Shown piece after piece: positions 55,150-64,000 of a stretch of DNA of 64,000 nucleotides. Positions within the stretch are counted from its first letter, which is position 1, and every line of letters starts with the position of its first letter. The translations under genes were made by a program, and so were the position numbers. The DNA is taken from contig NC_081406.1 in NCBI RefSeq assembly GCF_030272615.1, positions 262,125,386 to 262,189,385 on the forward strand. The letters are read 5' to 3'. This DNA comes from Cryptomeria japonica (lineage: Eukaryota; Streptophyta; Pinopsida; Cupressales; Cupressaceae). Below the pieces are notes generated by a model, which made no database searches, was not told where the DNA came from, and saw only the letters and a program-made list of their open reading frames with translations.

Positions 55150-57831
55150 TGACGCAACCATGACCCAGAGGATCCTCAAAGAGAACAGTCCAGATCATGC
55201 AACAAGAGTAGCCCAACGGAAGCAACAACACAAAACATAGAAAATGGAAAATCAGGTATCCGCATCATCATATACTCATCATAGAACATCTGGTAACATC
55301 CGGGTTACATGCAGGCTAACATGCCTAGTTACAAATTACATTCCAGAATACAACTCATCCGAACCTCCAAGAAGTATCCGAATTACCATTTTATGAATCT
55401 AGATAATCATACTACCTCGCTATATCTCAAAAGATCACATACAACCATATATATATGAAATATCCCAAACCAATTTTTTTCAATTTTTCAATTACAAAGA
55501 GTAATGCAACACACATCCGTTAGGGTTAGCACTTAAACCAAAACGATGCGGAAAACAACTCTAACCAAGAATGTAAACCAGGATCCCGGGTTGGGCAAGG
55601 CATGAGCATATGGTCAGAGGGTCTTAAAGCATTCTGAAAGTAACTCTAATCAAGAATGTGCCCAAGATGGACTAACATATGGTCAGAGGATCTTGGTGCA
55701 TGTTGAAAGCAACTCTAACCAAGAATGTGCCCAAGATGAACTAACATATGGTCAGATGATCTTTACAATTACAACTGCTGAAAGGAAAACTCGACACCAA
55801 GCATGTGCTTTCAAACCCAGGGTGGGAATGGAGCTACCATATGGAGGAGATGCTAAGAACTTAGAAATGGAATTAAATGTAAATAACAAGCGTGAAATGA
55901 AAATGAGAAGAAATGCTACCAGTACTACTGTTCAGCGTACAATATGATAGTAAATGCTTGCCAAGATCATAGGATTAAGACTATACAATGCTGTAACAAT
56001 ATAGAAGGCTCTCCCGGGCTTAACAAAAATGATAAGTCCAAGAAATTCTACTCAAGAATCAATCTTAATATTCTGATTTATGACAGACCTGCACGTGAAA
56101 TGCTTAATCAGCAACACATGGAATCACTAAAATGCTCATTACTCTCTCAATACTAGTCCGAATGACCCAAAACCAAAAGCAATGGCTTCCTATGAAGGAG
56201 GCGACCCAACCAATACCAAGAAATCAGACATTAACCCAACAGATTATTTATCACGAACCCCAAGGCAATTCCCAGCAGTGACGCTAGGCAAGAATGGCGA
56301 TTCTTCTCTATAAAATAAAACACTTCATATTAGAATCTGCAAATTTGCACAAAGGAGCGCCCAGTCAAAACAAGAGGAAATATGCAATACCCAAAATGAA
56401 TATGTTTTTATTTTGAAATATATGAGTGAAACTACAAATCTGCTCTGCTAACCGCAACTCCCGAAAATGAAATGAAATTTAAATAACTGAACTTCAAGCA
56501 CAACTCAAGCTACAATGCAATCCCCACTACAAACTCTCACAACTACACTAAATCACCACTAGTTGCTATCTTTCAAGCAAGAAGCAATGCCAAGGCTAGG
56601 AGGCATTCATTCCTCGAAGCAACCCCAATACCATTTCGACAGAGTAACATTACAATAGACATAATATACCAAATGAAGGGAAGAGGCCTCCATTTATAAG
56701 CTTAACAAGGGATCTCTAGAGGCTTCTAGAAAGTGTGCCCTAATTTCACATTTGAATTTTCCTCCAAGAGATGGCGCCACTTTTAAAAGCTTAATTAACC
56801 TTTATTTTAATTCACTTCTCTTCATAAAGTTGGCACCCCTTTTCATAAGCAAGATTTTAGACCTTAGGAAATATTAAATCCCTTCCATGATGCGTCCACC
56901 CTTGAAGACCACCTTTTAAAACAACTTGAAGTGATGAAGCTAGGCCAAGGGGTCAACTTTAAAATATAACATTAAAACATAACATTATTTAAATGAAATG
57001 AACTTATCTCTCCAAAAACATCCCAAGGCCAAAAGTGACAAAGCCAACTGAACCAACTGAAGAAGAGAACCAACTGTGTCGAAATAAACAGGACCACTGC
57101 CAGAAATAGAATTTACTAAAAATAGTAAATTCCAAAAAGTGCTCGGAATGCAAAGCCGGACGTACCACTATGAAGCCCTTTGAAAACCCAGAAAGAATCC
57201 GCGATCCAAACTCTAATTCACGAGCAACAACAAACTCCAAAATTGGAAACCCTAATTTCACCCATTGAGTAGCCTATGGGTCTCCGAAATAGGCCATCGG
57301 TCAACTGAAACATTACGCCTGAGAAGGGGACATTACAATATACCATCCGGAACATATCCGGGTCGGCCACAAAAGATTACATTTACCAAAGAATATGAAA
57401 TGTGTAAAATAGGTCGGCCCCAAAACGTGAAGATCTCATCCGCCAAGATCAAACATGAAGTGCGGACCACCAAGAAGGTCGCCCAAGGGCCTAAGAACAT
57501 CGTGTGTGGTGCCAAATTGTTCCGCAATCCAAGGAATCACGTTGCACAAAAATAAATCTCCAACAAAGACGATAAGCTCAAAACTACTCCGGAACCAAGA
57601 AACAGACACTTCGGAAGTAATAACTCGCTGGAAAAGAATCCAAATGAACTGGAAATCTAGAATGATGAACAAGAACAAGCCTGGAAGCCGAAAAATCTGA
57701 TCCGCAATGAAAAAGAAACAACTACTGAAAAATGTTGAAAGTAACACAGAAAGTGCAACAAGAACAAAACTAAAAGGAAATATTTTTGGTTGATGCAAGA
57801 TTGCTCATAGACCGAGGATGCTCCTGCATCA
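55150..57831 (-). repeat. 5' LTR (right copy) of the gag-protease element, split by a solo LTR
   Basis: Segments 55150-55455 and 57338-57831 together match 52280-53073. The interruption is exactly the insertion 55456-57337 with its ATATA duplication. Confidence 0.92.
55456..57337. repeat. Solo LTR nested in the gag-protease element (target duplication ATATA)
   Basis: 1882 bases from TGAAATATCCC to GGGGACATTACA. ATATA lies at 55451-55455 and 57338-57342, and the empty site is seen intact in the left LTR. The end GGGGACATTACA is identical to that of the solo LTR at 28733-30018, and the start differs from TGTAATGTCCC by three changes. Three imperfect tandem units with AACTCTAAYCAAGAATGT and CATATGGTCAGA start at 55557, 55642 and 55711. 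No internal genes. Confidence 0.9.
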
Positions 57832-58312
57832 TCCTCTCTTACATTTTTCATGATTTTAATCCATTCCATTTGTGAAGAACAAATTTTTCAATTTTCCTCC
57901 CCTGTCAAGGTCGAAGAATCTGACCTTGACAAGGAATTTTCCTTGTCTTGATTTTGGATTTCCATTATTTTCCTTGACAACATTGACAACTTTTCCTACA
58001 CTTTGACAACATTTTACAAAATTGACAACATTTGAATTTCCTCATGACTTTGTTCTTGATTCCCACTCTTGATGTTCACTCATGAATTTTGACTCGGATT
58101 GACGACTTAATCATATCCCTAAAGACAAGACGTAGCACTTTAAGACATCTCAAGGGTTGATCAACAAAGTTCCCTCCTAGACTAACAAGACCACCACCTC
58201 TCACAAAAGGCTAAAAGAAAAAAAATATTTCCTAGCTAAAGACGACTAAGCTATGAAGCGAAAAAGTAGGGGTCCCCATTTGCAAAGGCGCATGTGTGTT
58301 TACAACACAACA

Positions 58313-58497
58313 CTAAGTCCTACTGTATATAAGAATATCATCTTAAACCTTCATAGTTGTTTATTGAAAATGTGGTTCATGCAAGACTGGAACATAGCGG
58401 GAGCATTGGTCAAGCCAAAGGGCATGGCCAAAAACTCACAGTGCCCATATGGCACTTGAATGTTGTTTTGTGTATGTCGTACTCCCTAACTCTAATT
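58313..58497 (-). pseudogene. G2 reverse transcriptase, central fragment
   Basis: Minus strand from 58497: [11 protein letters not shown], then after a one-base shift [24 protein letters not shown] and HIFNKQL. These are the Gypsy RT fingers/palm blocks. The YxDD-type catalytic region is damaged (the part after HIFNKQL reads FKMIFL). The fragment is cut by insertion B on its downstream side, and its match to RT ends at 58497 upstream. Confidence 0.9.
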
Positions 58498-60840
58498 TGT
58501 TGTTATGAAAATTTACAGTGCAATATTATGAAGAGAAAATAATTAAAAAATAAACACACAAATTTACATAGAAAAACTTGGTAAAATTATGCCCAAAAAA
58601 ATCACAAGCAAAGATTATTTATATTGTATTTCTCAAAAAATTTCAGTTACAACTATTATCACACGTATATGCACCCTTGCCAAATGCTTCACTTAGCTAT
58701 CTAGAGAAACATGGGATGATCCCTTAGAGTGTAGGTTCTGATAGCTAGAGATCAACCTCTAGTTAAAGAGCTAGTTCTCTGTTTGAGTATCTCATATATA
58801 CACCTAACTTCACTAGGAAAATGGAGAGAAAAGACTTAAAACAAAAACTAGAATCTAAAGGGTGATGCACCAAATGCTTATGACATGTACCACTACTTGA
58901 CATATACAATATGTTCAAAGAACAAACTAAACCAAGCACAACCCAACTTTTGCATATTTGTGCATGAGTTTTTCATAGTAAAGTTGAAGCTTCTAAAGAT
59001 TTTAGAAGGAATCGAATATTCTTCACAACTAAAAGATTCATACTTTGATAACATAAACAATGACCTACCTGCACACATATGTATTTCCACATGAAGGTGA
59101 ATTGGAAATGAGACATAAAATAAAGAATTTATCAAATATCACAGAATTACATCTATCATTCTCAAAACTTCACATGATATGAAGAATCTGAAAAGGCTAA
59201 AAGTTTGTTTATTGATCACAAGATACTTTTTAACAGCTGTATACAAGTCTATTTCCTACACTTCTGAGTTAAAATGCTGTTCAAAACCAAAATGAATTGA
59301 CTCCAATTACAATTCCATGTCTGATAACTTTAACATATGCACTGAGAGCCTATTAAAGTGACTCAAGAAAATTCACCCTTGAATGCAAGAAGTACATTCA
59401 TTAAAAGTTGGAAATGCAATCCATATCCATTAGCAAATTGAATCCCTTATCCAAAAGTGCACAGATGTGACGCAAACTTGCTTTTCTGCAGCAGCTACTA
59501 AATTTCTTTTGGTTATCATATTCCAAAAAAAAAAGCAACATTCATGTTCTTCATCTATCTTTGAACCTAGACACCAAACTAACCTTCTATTATTATGATT
59601 AAGCTTATTCAAATGTACTAGCACCCCATTCACATTGATAGCTGAACCAAATGCAGAGGATTCCGAAATTTTCTTTACACTCTACATAACATCTGTTCAT
59701 TCCTCAATGGCTGTGTTGGTTCCCAAATCAACAGATTTTAAGTCCTAAAGAAATAGCCACTAACTTATCAATAGATTCAGAAAACGATTTGGCCAACGAA
59801 CAAGATTCTGTCACAGGACTGAGATCTCCTATGCTTTAGGCTTTGCAAAACCAAGGTGGGTCTCCCTAAACAATGTCTTAATCTTTATGCTCAGACATTG
59901 TGTGCTACAACAGATTATCCCAATAAAAATATACCAAGGAAGGATAAATAAACTCTTGGTTATGGCTACAACCTCAGTTTATAAGCATCTATGCAACCAT
60001 TGAGACAGGTTTTCTATACTAACAACTACTCCTATTTGCAGAATATAAAAGGTGAAATAAGAATGATCTTGAACATGAAGATATGATTAGTGCCTATCCT
60101 AGGGAAAACAGAGTCTGACTACGAACTAGTTATGAACAATAAATGTAGTATCTCAGCGTTACATTCGTTCAGTAAATCCTATATGATTTGCATACAACAC
60201 TTAGCAGAAATCACAAAATATTTCCTCACACCAACCTATCTATATGCTGCAATATTCTTAAGACAAAATTTAATTCATTTACTTGAAATGAAACCTATCA
60301 TCAAGAACATACATTCTCCATTAGAGAAGACAAACTATAGTATCATTAATACAATCCATACAACATATACACAAAAAGTAGGAGTAAACAAAATTGATCT
60401 CTTGTATTGATATTTAAAAAAGTATGAGATACATCACATGAAACTATTCTCACAAATCTTGCAGAGAGAACTCTTGCTTTCTATTACTTTCAGCTCCTAA
60501 TACTGACTACTTCAAAAAGTTTTAGAATGATCTTACTGGCCTTGATTTCCCTTTTATAAGACAAGGGAGCAAAAACAAGCTTTAGGCCGAGTAAGACACT
60601 TGTCAAAATATGATTGCCTAAGAGCCAGATCATGCCCTAAGGCATTTTTCACATGTGCATTTCAAAATCTTCCTCAGAGCATTAAAGAGGATGGCAGAGA
60701 TGACGACTTCTAGAAGTTGGAGCCGCAGGCCTGATGTGATTGATGCAAGGACATCCTTCTGCAGTAGCATCTATCATGGTCAAAACTTGAACTCTGGCAC
60801 TGGCTTGTTAGGTACATTTGGGGCTGGTATGTGAGAGTTG
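58498..60840. other. Unassigned DNA right of G2
   Basis: TGTTGTTATGAAAA at 58498, exactly where the RT match stops, could be an LTR end; on the minus strand the flanking sequence is TTTCATAACAACA. No second copy or target duplication was found. Frames at 58885-59094 and 60090-60410 have no recognised motif. Nothing else can be supported here. Confidence 0.45.
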
Positions 60841-60917
60841 AGTGCTCTTATCAACTCATCCAAAACTAGAAACCTGTACAGAAGAAGAGGAGATACAAAA
60901 ATGGAACAAGACCTTGA

Positions 60918-63900
60918 CTAGTCCTCTTCCTCGGGTTGATCCTCCTTCAGAGAACAATATTTATTGTGCCGCACGTCTATGTCATCAGTGGGCCAAACAA
61001 AGGATTTCAAATTTTGTAACCTATTCATAGCCTCCTTTGTTTTATGAGCCAGGACAACTGTAGCCTCAACAATAAATTTATGATATAGTAGGTCAACATC
61101 AAGAATTTTATCAATAATCAAAAGGTACGAGTCCTGTTTATTGGGATCCCCAACAAGCAACTTTAGAACTACATCAACTGATTGTTGAAAGTCCATCTGC
61201 CACCTGTTAAGGTCCTTCATTTGCCCCTCTCCTGTCAAAATTGAAGGTATATCTTCCTTTTGTAGGCCTTTGAAGAAATCCAATTTCTCTTGCAGTTTCT
61301 TGTCTTCTTCCTTGACATGAGGTAGCTCCTTAATCATTAAATTATAATTTTTCCATGTTGTACTCACAACTGGAGGAGTGTTAGGCATATTTTTTACCGC
61401 CAAAAGAATTTCTTCAAGCATTGGGGCCGTGGGAAACCATGTGACCTTCAAAGGATGAAAGAATGAAATAATTTCACCCAATTGGGCCTTGAATTGAATG
61501 ACACAAGAATAAGAAGAATGCACTTCATCCAACTTGGAAATTACTTTATTTGCTACTTGCAAAATTGTTGTTTTCTTTATTTCCAAGTATTTGTTTTTTG
61601 ACTCTTCCTTGATGCTTCGCAATTCTTCTTGCATCTTTTGCATTTCTTCTAATTGTTGCTTTGTTAGCTTGGTGACCTCCCCTGCAACCACTTCCTTCTT
61701 CAATTTGATATTTTCACTATATAATTTATTATGATCCACCTACAGAGCCACATGCATCTTCTTGAGTGTCTCATGCCTCTTCTCTAGGTCTTCTGCTGCA
61801 GCCTTTGCAAAATGTGCAGCATGCATTGTTATTGTTGTAGCTTCAACTGCCGTTGTATCTGCTAAAGTCCGAACAATTGCATCCCCAACTTTTTGCTCTA
61901 GCCCATGCAAAACAATAGGCTTATCAGTATTTGGGGCTTTAGTCCATAGTGCAAAAGCCATTACACTTGGATTGAATCCGGAGCCATGCTCACCAAATTC
62001 TTGAGCATAAATGGGGTCTCTCTGCCTCATAACTTGATCTAATACAAAAAAATTCTCTAAGTCCCACCTCGGGATAAGTATCATGTCACTTTTCTTACAA
62101 TTTCCCTTGCCTCTTGTGGGGTGCACCAGATGTTATTCTTGTCAAAATTTTGAATTTCCTCCTCGGACAAGTTCTTCAACTTCTCCCTCATCCAAAAAGA
62201 TTTAAACTTTGAAGAATTCACAAAATTGTCATCTGCCATAAATTGCATTGATGCAATTACTCTCTCATCATTGGCCTCTTCCTCAGGGATGACATCTGGG
62301 AGAGTTTCCTGGTCTAGATCCACAAGTACCTCAACAGCTTCATCGTCCCTAAAGGTTTCTCTGGGTGGGGAGGGCGGTTGCACACTTGAATCCATCTCAG
62401 TATCAATTACTTCTACAAAATCTGAGATCTTAACCTTTCCTTTCACAATTTTCCTTGTTATGCCTGCTATAGGATGCTCTTCTTGTGAAGGAGGCTGTGT
62501 GGGGGCATCTTGTGAGGATCCCTCGATCAAAATTGCCTTTCCCTTTGATTTGGAGATAGCAGGAGGCTCATATGTAGGCCTTTCTTCAATTATTTCACCA
62601 GGTTGCCCGGTCTCTTTTCTTTTTTGCTCAAAGGTGATGATGTTTTCAAAAGTTCTCATCTTGCACATCATCCTTGCAATATCATTTTGGATATTGGAGC
62701 AGTATCCTTGAAAATTGGGATCCTCTTCCCTTCTCTCCCTTTCCAGCCTTTGGAGATATTCCCACTTCTTTCTCCTCTGCATAGCATCAGAAGGATTGAC
62801 ATTCCTTATCAAATCCTCTCACTCATCATAATGGTGGGAATAACCTCTTACCTTGAGTTTTTGAGTTCTCAATTTGTTGATGTAGCCTTCAGGGTCAAAA
62901 TTTCTTGCTTGGCTCACCTTGAGCCGGTAATTGTTCACCAAAAATTGCTGCACTTTCTCTAAAGTTTGACTCCCCACACTGACCTCCTCATATACAATCA
63001 TTCTAGGAGGTGTTGTCCCTTCTTTTTAGTCCTGGTTATTTCCTTTTCCATCAACATCAACTGCCACATGAATTCTATGAAGGCAAGCCTTGGTGAGACG
63101 GTGATTGGAAAACTATGGGGTGGCTGAGGGCACCCATATACCCTAATTATTGTACAGTTTGAATAAAAGAAGAAATCACCAAAGTTATGGGAGAAAACTC
63201 CCTCAAGATACTCAACATTGTCAGCCCTTGCATTCTTTATTCTCAGAACCTTTATTATGTGTATTGGGAGCCTTAGCAAATTCACCCCACACATCCCTAA
63301 GACCTTTACAACAAAATGGTCAAAGAAGACTTTGTAATCTGAGTATCTGGATCCCTTATCCCATATTTGAGTCCATCTTTAGACTGGCCATTTCTGTCCT
63401 GTTTTGGGATCAAACTTCTTTACTTGCAAGGCCTCATCCCATTTTGCTATGTTCTAAAAAAGGATCATATGGCAAATCAAAGAATAACGCTTGAACTTCA
63501 GATCTTCTTTTTCTTTTTTGGCTTTTATTAAACTTTCATGCAGCCTCTCTTGGAGAATCATGGCAAAATCATATACTCATCATTCTTAGACTACTGAATC
63601 TTAATCGGCATCATCATATATTCAACTAGCATCTGAGGCAGCCCACAATCCTCACCTAGGACTTGGCAGAGGGCATAATAGGTTTTCACAAAATAATCCT
63701 CAAAGAGTGTCAAGACGAAGGGCTCTTTTCCTGAGTCCATGAGGTAGCTCGGTCTACCCTTGTACATTTTTCTCAAGAAATGAGGCAATATTTGTTCTTT
63801 GATTACTTTTCTCCTTGAGGCATGTTCTGCATACAACCTCCTATTGTCAATGCTCTTGAGGGCACTCTTGTCTAGGTCAAAGCATTCAATTATGGCATCC

Positions 63901-64000
63901 CTTGAGATATCAATTAGAACATAACCACTGGCCATTCTGATAGTCATGCTCAGTGGATGATATTGCTTTGCAAGCTCTTTGCTCAAAAGGGGCTCTACAA
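60918..64000 (-). pseudogene. Large unknown ORF, frameshifted, open at the window edge
   Basis: Reading the minus strand from 64000, one collinear protein of about 1,000 residues can be followed through frames at 63998-63591, 63560-62998, 63001-62081 and 62126-60918. N-terminal part: YHPLSMTIRMASGYVLIDIS, then SRRKVIKEQILPHFL. Middle: basic coiled stretch RRKKWEYLQRLERERREE, then a proline/acidic linker. C-terminal part: alanine-rich helix near 61800 and a coiled coil KLTKQQLEEMQKMQEELRSI near 61660. Single stops at 62819 (TGA) and 61740 (TAG) and about three frameshifts break it. No zinc knuckle, protease, RT or integrase. It resembles the coding-only cargo of non-autonomous LTR elements, but no LTR is seen beside it. 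A decayed host gene is the alternative. Confidence 0.6.

Larger units (their letters stand above)
52280..57831 (-). mobile_element. Gypsy-derived element with only gag and protease, nested in LTR B
   Basis: LTRs at 52280-53073 and 55150-57831 (the latter split by a solo LTR) begin TGAxxxAxCCATGACCC and end GATGCTCCxGCATCA. On the minus strand a primer site follows the right LTR. The interior of 2.1 kb encodes gag, zinc knuckle, protease and part of a linker, but no RT, RNase H or integrase. Flanks TCCTT and TCCTC differ at one base and are probably the target duplication. This matches the pattern described for terminal-repeat elements with a GAG domain. Confidence 0.88.
49247..58312 (-). repeat. 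Long solo LTR B inserted in G2 RT (target duplication CTAAG)
   Basis: 9066 bases beginning TGTTGATGCATG and ending ACAACACAACA. CTAAG is present at 49242-49246 and 58313-58317, and removing the insert rejoins the RT motif ILIYSRT-x-EDHLRHL in frame. After subtracting the nested gag-protease element with its passenger (52280-57831 plus its duplication) about 3.5 kb remains, close to LTR A. Outer ends and the TATA position match A. I see no primer site or genes belonging to B itself. Confidence 0.87.
41450..58497 (-). mobile_element. Chromodomain Gypsy element G2, split by two large insertions
   Basis: Read on the minus strand, fragments of one pol gene lie at 58497-58313 (RT), 49246-47411 (RT end, RNase H, integrase) and 42524-42190 (integrase tail, chromodomain), followed by a purine tract and LTR-like sequence. 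The two gaps, 58312-49247 and 47410-42525, are insertions flanked by CTAAG and AGCAC target duplications. Removing each restores a continuous match to the Gypsy pol family at the joint. RT before integrase and a chromodomain place it among chromoviruses. Its gag, protease and 5' LTR are not seen. Confidence 0.9.

Noticed and set aside
62226..62962. Plus-strand frames of 161 and 119 codons
   Set aside because: They are the reverse complement of the better supported minus-strand ORF, serine-rich because of acidic codons on the other strand.
1..64000. tRNA, rRNA, CRISPR, organelle insert or intact host gene
   Set aside because: No cloverleaf-like A and B boxes, ribosomal motif, regular spacer array or organelle coding sequence was recognised. 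All confident coding signals belong to retroelements.

Overview
The window reads as plant nuclear heterochromatin built almost entirely from decayed LTR retrotransposons nested in one another. I find no intact host gene, rRNA, tRNA or CRISPR. The mix of Copia and chromodomain Gypsy elements, very long LTRs, many solo LTRs, AT-rich spacers and reading frames broken mainly by C-to-T type stops suits a large, slowly purged genome such as a conifer or other gymnosperm. That taxonomic call is an inference from genome style only.

Layout. 1-6273: a Ty1/Copia element (copia-1) with gag, protease, integrase, RT and RNase H in order, only the tail of its 5' LTR, and a complete 3' LTR. 6290-6850: an antisense Copia gag scrap. 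7150-12542: a Copia-type non-autonomous element with a coiled-coil/zinc-knuckle gag-like region and a second ORF of unknown family, but no pol. 12543-14880: a small minus-strand LTR element with no ORF. 14881-20400: AT-rich DNA with LTR-like remnants. 20401-24967: another non-autonomous LTR element with an unrecognised acidic/coiled-coil ORF and a fresh 238-bp tandem duplication.

25823-37400: a plus-strand Gypsy (G1) with gag, protease and the start of RT. It is interrupted by a 1.29-kb solo LTR (TSD GTGGA) and by a minus-strand Copia (31545-36344) that has lost most of pol and carries a 42-bp satellite with palindromic cores. 39117-40375: a 1.2-kb pyrimidine-then-purine low-complexity block.

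41450-58497: a minus-strand chromodomain Gypsy (G2) split by two insertions of one long-LTR family. Both look like solo LTRs of about 3.5-3.7 kb once nested DNA is removed: A at 42525-47410 (TSD AGCAC) and B at 49247-58312 (TSD CTAAG). A contains a Copia solo LTR. B contains a gag-protease-only Gypsy (52280-57831), whose own right LTR holds a further solo LTR (55456-57337, TSD ATATA). The order of insertion can be read directly from which element is cut.

60918-64000: a minus-strand, frameshifted ORF of about 1,000 codons, open at the window edge, of a family I do not recognise. How it works together: copia-1, G1 and G2 encode or once encoded the mobility machinery. The coding-poor elements have primer sites, polypurine tracts and LTRs, so they must have moved in trans. 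Solo LTRs and internal tandem duplications record recombination afterwards.
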